The translations under genes were made by a program, and so were the position numbers. 64,000 nucleotides of DNA from CF-39 sp031404235 (lineage in GTDB: Bacteria; Chloroflexota; Limnocylindria; P2-11E): positions 24,058 through 88,057 of the forward strand of contig JANNHF010000143.1 in the NCBI GenBank assembly GCA_031404235.1, written 5' to 3'. Under the pieces are notes generated by a model that worked only from the letters and a program-made list of their open reading frames with translations, did not search any database and was not told the origin of the DNA. The first letter of the stretch is position 1; each line of letters starts with the position of its first letter. This document shows, piece by piece, positions 41,592 to 49,961 of this stretch.

Positions 41592-41706
41592 TTACTCGCG
41601 GCTCCCACCACGGACCGCACCCTTCGAACCGGAACCCGCCAGTCAAGCGTCCCTTAGCCTGGTAACAGCAGGCTGCTCACTAGCGGTTGCTTAGGATTCG
41701 CGCCGT

Positions 41707-42444
41707 ATGACGCCCTGGTTCGCTGTCGCGCGTCACCTCGGCATGGCGTCGCTGGCGGGAATCACCGCTGGCGTGCTGGTCGGAGGGCTCCTCGGCCGCG
41801 TGGCGATGCGCGTCAGCGGCTTCACGGCGGGTCCGGCGCTCGCCGGCGTGACGACCTCGAACGGCAACCGGGTCGGCGACATCACGTTCGCGGGCACGGT
41901 CGCGCTGATCGTGTTCGTCGGCGTCGGCACCGGTCTCTTCGGCGGTGTTCTTTACGCCGTGGCGGAACCGTGGCTGCGTCGCATGCGTCCGTGGCACGGC
42001 CTCGCGTACGGTTCGGCGCTGCTTCTCGCATTCGGCTTCACCGTCCTCGACCCGGCGAACTTCGACTTCGCGCGTTTTGGCCCGGCCCCACTGAACGTCG
42101 CGATGTTCGCGGCGCTGTTCCTCATTTTTGGCCTGACGATCGCGTGGCTCTTCGATCTCCTGAGCCGGTCGAGGGAGGGGACCGGAATGGCGGCGCGCGT
42201 CATTGACGTGCTGGCCTGGGTCGCGCTCGTGCCCGCGGTGATCGTCATGGTGCTGTTCATGGCAGGGGCCGGCGGCCTCGAGCCGCTCCTTGCGATCGCC
42301 ATCGTTGGCGCGCTGCTCGTTCCGGCGTTCGTGCGTTGGCGTGGCCTACCGCCGGCGATCGGATATGCGACCCTCGTTGGCGCGGTAATGCTCGGTGGTG
42401 CACGCACGCTGAGTGGTCTTCCGAGCCTCGTTGCGGGGCTCTGA
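41707..42444 (+). CDS. multi-pass membrane protein, unknown function
   Basis: The 245-residue protein has about seven hydrophobic segments, including GMASLAGITAGVLVGGLLG, ITFAGTVALIVFVGVGTGLF, AYGSALLLAFGFTVL and VALVPAVIVMVLFMAGAG. Charged loops are few. No transporter or enzyme signature is visible and I do not recognise the family. A TAGGAT box lies 9 bp before the ATG, again without a ribosome-binding site. It converges on rho with 4 bp between the stops. Confidence 0.7.
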   Translation: MTPWFAVARHLGMASLAGITAGVLVGGLLGRVAMRVSGFTAGPALAGVTTSNGNRVGDITFAGTVALIVFVGVGTGLFGGVLYAVAEPWLRRMRPWHGLAYGSALLLAFGFTVLDPANFDFARFGPAPLNVAMFAALFLIFGLTIAWLFDLLSRSREGTGMAARVIDVLAWVALVPAVIVMVLFMAGAGGLEPLLAIAIVGALLVPAFVRWRGLPPAIGYATLVGAVMLGGARTLSGLPSLVAGL

Positions 42445-42448
42445 ACCG

Positions 42449-43918
42449 CTAGCTCTTGCTGTCGGCCTCCATGGCTTTCGCGATCGAGGCGAGGAATTCC
42501 TTGTTCGTCTTGGTCTTGCCGAGCCGCTGCAACAGGAGCTCGGTGCCCTCGATCTGGCCGACGGCGGAGAGCATCTTCCGCAGCAGGATGACCTGCTTCA
42601 TGACCTCCGGTGAGAGGAGCATCTCCTCGCGGCGCGTACCCGAGGCGGGGATGTTGATCGCGGGGAACGTGCGGCGCTCCTGCAGCTTGCGGTCGAGGAT
42701 CATCTCGGAGTTACCGGTGCCCTTGAACTCCTCGTAGATCACGTCGTCCATACGGCTTCCGGTGTCGACCAAACAGGTCGCGAAGATCGACAGCGATCCG
42801 GCTGGCTGTCCGTTCGCTCCTTCGATGTTGCGCGCGGCGCCGAAGAAGCGCTTCGGCGGGTAGAGCGCGACGGGGTCCATACCACCGGAGAGCGTGCGGC
42901 CTGACGGAGGCACGGCGAGGTTGTAGGCGCGCGCGAGGCGCGTGACGGAGTCGAGCAGGATCGCGACGTCGCGTCCGGTCTCGACCAGCCGCTTCGCGCG
43001 CTCGAGCGCGAGCTCGGCGACGCGGGTGTGGTTCTCGGTGGGCTCGTCGAACGTGGAGGAGAACACCTCGCCCTTGATCGAGCGGCGGATGTCGGTCACT
43101 TCCTCGGGACGCTCGCCGACCAGCACGACCATGATGTGCACGTCGGGGTGGTTCCCCGCGATGCCGTTCGCGATGTCCTTCAGCAGCGTGGTCTTGCCGG
43201 CCTTCGGCGGTGACACGATGAGGGCGCGCTGACCGAAGCCGAGGGGATTCACGAGGTTGATGAGCCGCTGACTGAGGTTGGCGCCCTCGATCTCGAGGTT
43301 GAACATCTTGTCGGGGAAGATGGGCGTGAGCGCTTCGAAGAGCGGTCGGCGCTTCGCGACCTCGGGGTCGACACCGTTGACGGCCTCGACGCGCAGCAGG
43401 CTGAAGTACTTCTCGTTGTCCTTCGGCGGACGCGTCTGTCCGGTGACGTAGTCGCCCGTGCGCAGACCAAGGCGGCGCACCTGGCTCGAGCCCACGTACA
43501 CGTCGTCGGGCGAGGGACGAAGGCTGCGGCGGCGGAGGAAGCCGAAGCCGTCCTCGACGATCTCGAGGATGCCCTGGGCGAAGATGTTCCCCTGGGCTTC
43601 GGTCTGCGCCTGCAGGATGCGCGTGATGAGCTCTGGCTTGTTGGTCTCGGGAGTGATGTCGGTGACGCTGAACTCCTTGGCGATCGCCAGCATGTCCTTC
43701 GGCTTCGCCTCGTTCAGCTCCGTGATCGTGTAGTACTTGCGACTTGGCGCAGGAGGTGCCGCCTCGCGACGGGTGGCCGGCGCAGCGGGCCCGTTCGTTG
43801 GGCCGTTAGCGGGACCCCCCGTGCCATTCGTATTGTTCACTTCGCTCGTCGGGGGGGTAGCCGCTGCGGTCGGGTTCGGTTCGGGTGCCTGCCCTTGGGT
43901 GGGCTCTGGGGTGTCCAA
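42449..43918 (-). CDS. rho: transcription termination factor Rho
   Basis: The 489-residue protein has a Pro/Thr/Asn-rich N-terminal extension of about 60 residues. The Rho N-terminal helical domain (YYTITELNEAKPKDMLAIAK) and the RNA-binding OSB fold (EIVEDGFGFLRRRSLRPS, DDVYVGSSQVRRLGLRTGD) follow. The ATPase core has Walker A SPPKAGKTTLLKDIA, Walker B VAILLDSVTRLARAYN and SGRTLSGGMDP. It uses TTG as start, with AAGGAG eleven bases upstream. The disordered extension resembles actinobacterial-type Rho insertions that aid RNA binding. Confidence 0.98.
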   Translation of the reverse strand: MDTPEPTQGQAPEPNPTAAATPPTSEVNNTNGTGGPANGPTNGPAAPATRREAAPPAPSRKYYTITELNEAKPKDMLAIAKEFSVTDITPETNKPELITRILQAQTEAQGNIFAQGILEIVEDGFGFLRRRSLRPSPDDVYVGSSQVRRLGLRTGDYVTGQTRPPKDNEKYFSLLRVEAVNGVDPEVAKRRPLFEALTPIFPDKMFNLEIEGANLSQRLINLVNPLGFGQRALIVSPPKAGKTTLLKDIANGIAGNHPDVHIMVVLVGERPEEVTDIRRSIKGEVFSSTFDEPTENHTRVAELALERAKRLVETGRDVAILLDSVTRLARAYNLAVPPSGRTLSGGMDPVALYPPKRFFGAARNIEGANGQPAGSLSIFATCLVDTGSRMDDVIYEEFKGTGNSEMILDRKLQERRTFPAINIPASGTRREEMLLSPEVMKQVILLRKMLSAVGQIEGTELLLQRLGKTKTNKEFLASIAKAMEADSKS

Positions 43919-44052
43919 GCGGTGTGTTGCTCCTTGCTGGTGTGTGCTGGCGCTACTGCTTTACGTCCTGTGGGGACCGGGGGCGCATTCAAGGTGCGCT
44001 CGCGCCCGGCAGAAGCCAATAGGGGAAATGTCGCTATGGGACAGTATACAGC

Positions 44053-45198
44053 GTGGTGAAGCCACTTTCCCCCACGCTCGCCGACGAGCTGGTGCAACTC
44101 TCCCGCGAGATCCATGCCGACCCGGAGCTCGCGTACCAGGAGCGTCGCGCGGCGGCACGGATCGCGGCGCTGTTGCAGCTTCACGGCCACGAGGTGCAGA
44201 TGGGTATCGGTGGCCTCGAGACGGCGTTTCGCGCGCGCGTCGGTCCGCCCGGTCCCACCGTCGCGCTCATCGCGGAGTACGACGCGCTCGCGGGCGTCGG
44301 TCATGGCTGCGGTCACAACCTCATCGCCATGACGAACGTCGGCGCGTTCTTGCATGCGGCCGCGCACGACGATCTCGGGATGGCGGTCGAGCTGATCGGC
44401 ACGCCGGCGGAAGAGGACGGCGGCGGGAAGATCGACCTGCTCGCGGCGGGAGCGTTCGACCTGGTCGCGTTCGCGCTCTCGACCCATCCCGCGGCGCAGG
44501 GGAGCTGGGGCGTGAGCGGGACCGGCCTGGGGATCGTCGGCAAGCGCGTCGTCTACCGCGGCGCCGCCTCGCACGCGGGCTCGTCGCCGGAGCGCGGACG
44601 GAATGCTCTGAACGGCGTCATTCGTCTCTTCATCGGCATCGACGCTTGGAGGCAGCACCTTCCTGCCGACAGCCGCGTGCACGGGATCATCACCCACGGT
44701 GGCGACGCGGTGAACGTGATCCCTGCGCGCGCCGAGGCGAAGTTCGGACTGCGCGCGAAGGACCTCGCGACGCTCGAAGAGATGGTCGCCATGTTCACGG
44801 ACGTCGCCCAAGGTGCGGCGCTCGAGACGGGGACGACCGTGGAGATCACCGATTACCTCCCGCTCTACGCGCCCGTCGCCGCGAACCTGAAGCTGGGCGA
44901 CGTCGTCGCTGACGAGCTCCGCCACCGCGGTGTCGAGGCGGAGCGCGGCGTGCTCGTGATGGCGTCGACCGATCTCGGCAATGTCTCCCAGAAGGTCCCG
45001 ACCGATTGGATCCGCTTCCCTGTCACAGAGCGGCCGATCGCGGGCCACTCCGATGCGATGCGCGATGCGAGCGCGAGCGACCTCGCGCATCGCAATGCCC
45101 TGCTCGTCGTTGAGGCCCTGGGGGCAGCGGCACACCGCATCGCTTCGGACGAGTCGCTCCGTCGGTCCCTCCTGGACGGCGCGAAGGTGACGGCATGA
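44053..45198 (+). CDS. M20-family amidohydrolase (AbgB/HipO-like), copy 1
   Basis: The 381-residue protein has the amidohydrolase-type M20 motifs: LSREIHADPELAYQE, LIAEYDALAGVGHGCGHNLI, ELIGTPAEEDGGGKIDLL, AASHAGSSPERGRNALNG, IITHGGDAVNVIPARAEAKF and STDLGNVSQKVP. Such enzymes hydrolyse N-acyl amino acids or p-aminobenzoyl-glutamate. It is followed, with a four-base overlap, by a closely similar paralogue. Two successive GTG codons (44053 and 44056) could start it. Confidence 0.88.
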   Translation: MVKPLSPTLADELVQLSREIHADPELAYQERRAAARIAALLQLHGHEVQMGIGGLETAFRARVGPPGPTVALIAEYDALAGVGHGCGHNLIAMTNVGAFLHAAAHDDLGMAVELIGTPAEEDGGGKIDLLAAGAFDLVAFALSTHPAAQGSWGVSGTGLGIVGKRVVYRGAASHAGSSPERGRNALNGVIRLFIGIDAWRQHLPADSRVHGIITHGGDAVNVIPARAEAKFGLRAKDLATLEEMVAMFTDVAQGAALETGTTVEITDYLPLYAPVAANLKLGDVVADELRHRGVEAERGVLVMASTDLGNVSQKVPTDWIRFPVTERPIAGHSDAMRDASASDLAHRNALLVVEALGAAAHRIASDESLRRSLLDGAKVTA

Positions 45199-46316
45199 CC
45201 GCGGAGACGCTCCAGCCTGAGCTTGTCGCTCTGTCGCGCGCGATCCACGGAACGCCCGAGCTGGCGTATCAGGAGCGGACCGCGGTCAAGAACATCGCGG
45301 TGCTGCTCGAGAGGTACGGCCACAAAGTCGAACAGAAGCTCGGCGGCGTCGAGACCGCCTTCCGCGCACGGATCGGTCCGCCGGGTCCCGCGGTCGCGCT
45401 GCTCGCCGAGTACGACGCGCTGCCGCAGATCGGGCACGCCTGCGGCCATAACCTCATCGCGATGTCGAACGTGGGCGCCTTCCTTCTCGCGGCCGAGCGC
45501 ACGAAGGAGCTTCGGGTCGGAGTCGAGCTCGTCGGCACGCCGGCGGAGGAAAGCGGCGGCGGCAAGATCGACCTCATCGATGCCGGTGTGTTCCAGGGCT
45601 CGGTCGCCGTCCTGTCGTCGCATCCGTCGGGTGATCCGGACTGGGAGTTCGGCGGGAGCTCGCTCGGCGTTGTCGCGAAGCGCGTCATCTTCCATGGCGT
45701 CGCGTCGCACGCTGCCTTCTCGCCGCACCTCGGACGGAACGCGCTGTCGGCCGCGATCCGCCTCTTCGTCGCGATCGACGGATGGCGCCAGCACCTGCCC
45801 GCGGACACCCGCGTCCACGGGATCATCACCAAAGGCGGCGTGGCGCAGAACATCATCCCGGAGCTCGCCGAGTGCGATATCGGTCTGCGCGCCGCGACCG
45901 TGGAGCAGCTGAACGAGATGCAGCGCACCTTCGCGCAGATGGTCGAAGGCGCGGCGATGCAGACCGGTACGAAGGCGGAGATCGTCGATGACATGCGCCT
46001 GTACGCGCCGGTGAGACCGAATGCCCGCATCGGTGACCTCCTCGCCGAGGAGCTGAAGCGACGCGGCCTCAGGACGGTGCGGGGCAAGCTCGTGCTTGCG
46101 TCCACCGATTTCGGCAACGTCTCTCAGGTCGCGCCGGCGGACTACATCGGCTTTCCCGTCAGCCAGACATCGATCCCCGGACACTCGCACGTGATGCGCG
46201 AGTCGTCCGCGACCGACCTTGCGCACCGCAACGCGATGATCACGGCGGAGATCCTGGCAGCCGCGGCCGTGCGCATCGCCACAGACGCGAACGTGCGCGC
46301 GAACCTGCGTGCGTGA
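45195..46316 (+). CDS. M20-family amidohydrolase (AbgB/HipO-like), copy 2
   Basis: The 373-residue protein repeats the motifs of its upstream neighbour: LSRAIHGTPELAYQE, LLAEYDALPQIGHACGHNLI, ELVGTPAEESGGGKIDLIDA, ASHAAFSPHLGRNALSAAIR, IITKGGVAQNIIPELAEC and STDFGNVSQVAP. It starts within the stop of copy 1 (ATGA), so the two are translated together and may form a heteromer, like AbgA/AbgB. The similarity indicates tandem duplication with divergence. Confidence 0.88.
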   Translation: MTAETLQPELVALSRAIHGTPELAYQERTAVKNIAVLLERYGHKVEQKLGGVETAFRARIGPPGPAVALLAEYDALPQIGHACGHNLIAMSNVGAFLLAAERTKELRVGVELVGTPAEESGGGKIDLIDAGVFQGSVAVLSSHPSGDPDWEFGGSSLGVVAKRVIFHGVASHAAFSPHLGRNALSAAIRLFVAIDGWRQHLPADTRVHGIITKGGVAQNIIPELAECDIGLRAATVEQLNEMQRTFAQMVEGAAMQTGTKAEIVDDMRLYAPVRPNARIGDLLAEELKRRGLRTVRGKLVLASTDFGNVSQVAPADYIGFPVSQTSIPGHSHVMRESSATDLAHRNAMITAEILAAAAVRIATDANVRANLRA

Positions 46317-46809
46317 GTCGGCCGCGCGGGCCATCAGCGCCTTACGCCAACTGGCGCTCGCTCTTGCACTCGCAGGCGCGGTCGCGTGCCAGCAGGTCCA
46401 GCTCCCCTCGCCGCTTGCGTCCGAGGCGCCACCGCAGCTGCCTCTCCAGCTCGAGATGCCGGACCAGTACCGAGGTTACGTCGTGCTGCAGTACGCGCTC
46501 GCATCATGCCCCGTGCTGCCGCGGCGCGACGGCTACACCGTGATCCGCTTCGGTGACGACGGTCGCGCGTGCACCTCGGAAGCCAAGGTGGAGGCGACGC
46601 TGAGGGATCGCGCCTATTACGTCACAGCCACTGGGGGTCACGCGGACGAGAACATCATCTTCGCCGTGGACTTCGAGCAGCGACAGGAAGCCACCCATCG
46701 GATCATCGGCACGGTGTTCGCGGTGGCTCCGGATCCCTTCGTCATCCAGGCCATCGACCAATGCCGCTGGGAGGACGCGAAGTGCTGGGAGGGCCTGCGT
46801 TCGCGGTAA
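46309..46809 (+). CDS. putative lipoprotein, unknown function
   Basis: The GTG at 46309 overlaps the preceding stop by eight bases. The 166-residue product has a lipoprotein-like signal, LRQLALALALAGAVACQQ, with cysteine after AVA (an acceptable but weak lipobox), then a Pro/Leu-rich linker. A compact domain with four further cysteines follows (ASCPVLPRRDGYTVIRFGDD, RACTSEAKVEATLRDRAYYV, QCRWEDAKCWEG). I do not recognise it. It probably sits on the outer face of the membrane. Confidence 0.65.
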   Translation: MRESAARAISALRQLALALALAGAVACQQVQLPSPLASEAPPQLPLQLEMPDQYRGYVVLQYALASCPVLPRRDGYTVIRFGDDGRACTSEAKVEATLRDRAYYVTATGGHADENIIFAVDFEQRQEATHRIIGTVFAVAPDPFVIQAIDQCRWEDAKCWEGLRSR

Positions 46810-46872
46810 GCGGCCCCCTGCAGTCTGGAACGAGACACCCCTGATGCGCGTTCGAGCGGCGTGTACGTTGAT

Positions 46873-48567
46873 ATGGCAGTGATGCGTGCTCTGAGCATCC
46901 TCGCGGCCCTGGCGCTGCTGCTGACCGCGTGCACCTCCGAGCCCTCGCGTCCCAGCGACGCGCCCGCGCGCACCGTGCCACCCGCGCCCGCGGTGCTTCT
47001 CGCAAAGCTTCCCGTCGCGGCGAAGTTCGGCGAGCAGGGGATCCGCGTGTCCCCGAACGGAGAGATGGTGCTGGTCGTCGAGCGCGAAGGCTTCGTGCAC
47101 ACGATCTATGACCTCGCCGGCCGCAGCCTGGCCTCCGTCAAGCTGGGCGAGATCGGCATGAATCCGTTCTGGCTACCTGACTCGTCGGGCGTGGTGATCG
47201 GAAAACGGATCCCGACGGGAACGGGAGGTCCCGTCGTCCGGCTCGAGGTGTCGATCCTCGAGGTCGACGGCAGCGTGCGTGAGATCGGCAAGGGCCTGGC
47301 CTACCCTCGCGCCGAAGGGCAGCTCGTGTCGCCCGATGGCCAGTCTCTCGCGTTCAGCACGCCGTGCTGTCCCTCGAGCCTCGCGATCCTCGGGCGGCGC
47401 GGGGGTGTGGCGCGCGAGATCGCGACGGCGCCGACGCAGCTGCACGTACTCAGCTGGGATGCACAGGGTCATGTGGTGTATTGGGCCGGTGGTCTTGCGA
47501 TCGAGGCGGCGGGTGAGGACGGCACGCGCTACGGCGTCCCACTCGGACTGCCGGCGGGCGTGCATGTGCTGGACATCCAAGTGGGGGTCCGTACCGGTGA
47601 CGGCGTCGCGACCGTAGTCGGGATCCAAGCCGACGCCGCTTTCCCTGGCAGCGGAGACAAGAACTTCGCCGAGCGCACGCTCGTCGGTCGCGAGCTGCGC
47701 GCGTACCCGACCGGCTCGCCCTTGTACGGGCGCTTGTCTCCGCACGAGGCGCTGACGTACGCCGTCGGCGGAGCACTCGCGGCGTACGACGTGACGACGG
47801 GTGCCACGCGGCCGGTCGCAAAGATCGTCGACGACAACGGCACCCAGCCGACCTCTCTGTCCGCGGGCATCCTCATGTCCAGCCTGGGCCGCAGCTGGGT
47901 CCGCGTCCTCGATATCGATCGCGACGACCACTGGCATGAAACGGACGTCGGCCTCTTCCTGCAAGCGGCGGGATACGCGCTATCGCGCGGCCGCTTCCTG
48001 GTATTCGACGACGAGGGCGCACCGTATGTGCTGGACGGTGTCGCCGCGCGAGCCGCTCCCGCGCGCGCCGTCGCCGGAGCGAGCGCGCCCAACGCCGTTG
48101 CCGGCACCGTCCGCACCGCGCGGAACGCCGCCGTCGGCAGGAAGATGGAGCTCACGTGGCGCAACACCGATGGCGCGCCGCAGTCGCTCGACTACTTCGC
48201 CGGCAGCCTCGTCGTGGTGGCGACCTGGACGAGGGCGTGCGTGCTCTGCACCCAGCAGCTCGGACTGCTCTCCGATGTCGCGATCGGAAAGAGGCTCGAG
48301 ATCGTCGCCATCGGAGTGGACGAGACCGAGGCATCGGCACTCGAGGTAGTGAAGGACTACCGGCGCGTTCGGCCGCTGGTCGGCAGCCGGGCGGTGCTCC
48401 AGGACATCTCGCCGGGTCTTCTCCCGCAGGCCTTCGTCCTGGACAGCGATCACGTGGTGCGGCAGGTCTTCTTCGGTCCGGTGTCGCACGATGCGCTGAC
48501 ACGAGCGCTCACGGCGGCGTCGAAGAGTCGGCTAGCGCTCCGCGATAGGGATGTAGCGCTTTCCTGA
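46873..48567 (+). CDS. lipoprotein with beta-propeller-like N-domain and C-terminal redoxin domain
   Basis: Three in-frame starts are possible (GTG 46861, ATG 46873, ATG 46882). The last gives the cleanest lipoprotein signal, MRALSILAALALLLTAC with the lipobox LTAC. The central ~330 residues have repeated beta-rich segments such as GIRVSPNGEMVLVVEREG, GQLVSPDGQSLAFST and GRLSPHEALTYAVGGALAAY, like TolB/WD40-type propellers. The C-terminal ~125 residues look thioredoxin-like, with TWTRACVLCTQQLGLL (a CxxC) and IGVDE and LPQAFVLDSDHVV. It may be an extracytoplasmic redox protein. Confidence 0.65.
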   Translation: MAVMRALSILAALALLLTACTSEPSRPSDAPARTVPPAPAVLLAKLPVAAKFGEQGIRVSPNGEMVLVVEREGFVHTIYDLAGRSLASVKLGEIGMNPFWLPDSSGVVIGKRIPTGTGGPVVRLEVSILEVDGSVREIGKGLAYPRAEGQLVSPDGQSLAFSTPCCPSSLAILGRRGGVAREIATAPTQLHVLSWDAQGHVVYWAGGLAIEAAGEDGTRYGVPLGLPAGVHVLDIQVGVRTGDGVATVVGIQADAAFPGSGDKNFAERTLVGRELRAYPTGSPLYGRLSPHEALTYAVGGALAAYDVTTGATRPVAKIVDDNGTQPTSLSAGILMSSLGRSWVRVLDIDRDDHWHETDVGLFLQAAGYALSRGRFLVFDDEGAPYVLDGVAARAAPARAVAGASAPNAVAGTVRTARNAAVGRKMELTWRNTDGAPQSLDYFAGSLVVVATWTRACVLCTQQLGLLSDVAIGKRLEIVAIGVDETEASALEVVKDYRRVRPLVGSRAVLQDISPGLLPQAFVLDSDHVVRQVFFGPVSHDALTRALTAASKSRLALRDRDVALS

Positions 48568-49695
48568 GGGGCCGGTGTACTCGGACTCGGGCCGGATGAG
48601 CCGATTGTCGCCGTGCTGCTCCATGATGTGCGCGCTCCATCCGGCGATACGCCCGAGCGCGAAGATCGATGTCCCGAGGTCGGCGGGGATGCCCAGGAAC
48701 GTGTAGGTCGTGGCCGCGTAGTAGTCGACGTTGACCACGTTGACCTTCGCTGCCGCGCTCGGTGACATCTTCGGACGGCGATCGGCGATGGCCTTCGCCA
48801 AGCGCTCCTGGATCTCGAAGTACGGCTTGCCCTGCCACTCCTTCGCGAGGTCCATCGCGAAGCCCCGAAGGAACTTGCCGCGCGGATCCTCGGTGAGATA
48901 CACGCGGTGCCCGAAGCCGGAGAACTTGTACTTCTGCTGGATCGCCCGGTCCACGAACGTCTCGACGTGATCCGGCGAGCCGATCTCGTCGAGCATCTTC
49001 ATCGTCCCGTCCGTGGCGCCCCCGTGCAGCGGACCCTTGAGCGCTCCGAACGCGGCCGTCACGGCAGCATGCATGTCGGCGTTCGTGCCGGCCACGACGC
49101 GCGCGGTGAAGGTCGACGCGTTGAGCCCATGCTCGGCCTGCAGGATGAAACAGGTATTGAGGATCTCTGCGGCGCGGGGATGGCCCTCCGCAACGCCGGC
49201 CATGTGCGCGAAGTTCGCCGCGTGACCCTGCGCCGGGTCCGGCGGGATCGGCGGCTCACCGCGACGACGGCGCATGTAGCTCGCCAGGATCGTCGGAAGC
49301 TTCGCGGTGAGCCGGATCGCCTTGCGGTATTCGGCTTCCTGCGAGTTGTCGCCCTCGGCGGGGTCTTCGACGGCCGACGCCGACGCGACGGTGCGCAGTA
49401 CGTCCATCGCCGTACCGCTCTCCGACATTTCTTGAAGGATGTTGCGGAGCAACGGTGAGAGCGTGCGGTGCTCCACCAGCTCCGCTTTGAGATCGCGTAG
49501 CTGCTCCCTCGTCGGCAGGTCGCCGTTCAGGAGCAGGTATGCGACTTCCTCGAACTCGGCTCTCGTGGCGAGCTCGTCGATCGAATACCCGCGGTACACG
49601 AGGCTGTTGTCCTCGACCTTGCAGATCGCGGTGGTCGTCGCCACCACGCCTTCGAGTCCGCGTGTGGCGACCTTCGAGCGAGTCTCGTCGGTCAC
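48532..49695 (-). CDS. citrate synthase
   Basis: The 387-residue protein has type II-like small citrate synthase signatures: RGYSIDELATRAEFEEVAYL, LLNGDLPTREQL, EHGLNASTFTARVVAGTNAD, GALKGPLHGGATDGTMKML, FGHRVYLTEDPRG and DYYAATTYTFLGIPAD. Catalytic His residues fall in EHGLNAS and GFGHRVY. It condenses acetyl-CoA and oxaloacetate. 2-Methylcitrate synthase is a close alternative that cannot be excluded by eye. Its 3' end overlaps the convergent lipoprotein gene by 36 bp. Confidence 0.93.
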   Translation of the reverse strand: MTDETRSKVATRGLEGVVATTTAICKVEDNSLVYRGYSIDELATRAEFEEVAYLLLNGDLPTREQLRDLKAELVEHRTLSPLLRNILQEMSESGTAMDVLRTVASASAVEDPAEGDNSQEAEYRKAIRLTAKLPTILASYMRRRRGEPPIPPDPAQGHAANFAHMAGVAEGHPRAAEILNTCFILQAEHGLNASTFTARVVAGTNADMHAAVTAAFGALKGPLHGGATDGTMKMLDEIGSPDHVETFVDRAIQQKYKFSGFGHRVYLTEDPRGKFLRGFAMDLAKEWQGKPYFEIQERLAKAIADRRPKMSPSAAAKVNVVNVDYYAATTYTFLGIPADLGTSIFALGRIAGWSAHIMEQHGDNRLIRPESEYTGPSGKRYIPIAER

Positions 49696-49757
49696 ATTTC
49701 GAGTGTCGCATAACGGTGTCGGTCGGCTTTTGCGGTGTTTTTCGCCATCGCGCCTAC

Positions 49758-49786
49758 TTGCCTGCGTACAAATCCGGGAGTAGAGT
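49758..49786 (+). promoter_or_regulatory. promoter ahead of the structured leader
   Basis: TTGCCT (49758-49763) and TAGAGT (49781-49786) are spaced by 17 bp. Transcription would begin near 49793, exactly where a run of hairpins starts, about 170 nt before the surface-protein GTG. Confidence 0.55.
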
Positions 49787-49792
49787 CGCGGC

Positions 49793-49961
49793 CGCAGGGT
49801 CAGTCACGACTAAACCCTGTGGGGAGGACGAAACGGACGCGGCTAGGCCGCGTTAGGCACCTTGGGTGCCCGCTAGAACTGAAAGCCCCTCATCCCACCC
49901 ACCAGCGGAGGGCGGCGGCCATCGGGCCGGCGCCCTTTCGCTATCTTGGCCCGGAGGAACG
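49793..49961 (+). ncRNA. structured 5' leader, candidate cis-regulatory RNA
   Basis: The predicted leader contains successive stems. CAGGGT/ACCCTG (49795-49819) and an outer GGGG/CCCC (49821-49889) enclose two perfect hairpins: ACGCGGC-TAG-GCCGCGT (49837-49853) and GGCACC-TTG-GGTGCC (49855-49869). A final GC-rich hairpin, GGGCGGCGGCC with GGCCGGCGCCC (49910-49935), ends in TTT and could be a weak terminator ahead of the GGAGG of the gene. The purine-rich junctions GAGGACGAAACGG and CGCTAGAACTGAAAG look like conserved aptamer joints. I could not match it to TPP, SAM, cobalamin, c-di-GMP, c-di-AMP or Mn riboswitches. Confidence 0.5.

Noticed and set aside
41641..41706. tRNA-like or repeat element before the membrane protein at 41707
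   Set aside because: No cloverleaf, no T-loop consensus and no repeated copies could be drawn from the sequence.
49793..49961. Assignment of the leader to a known riboswitch class (Mn, c-di-AMP, cobalamin, TPP, SAM, ZTP, fluoride) or to 6S or SRP RNA
   Set aside because: None of the diagnostic core sequences of these classes that I know are present in the right order.
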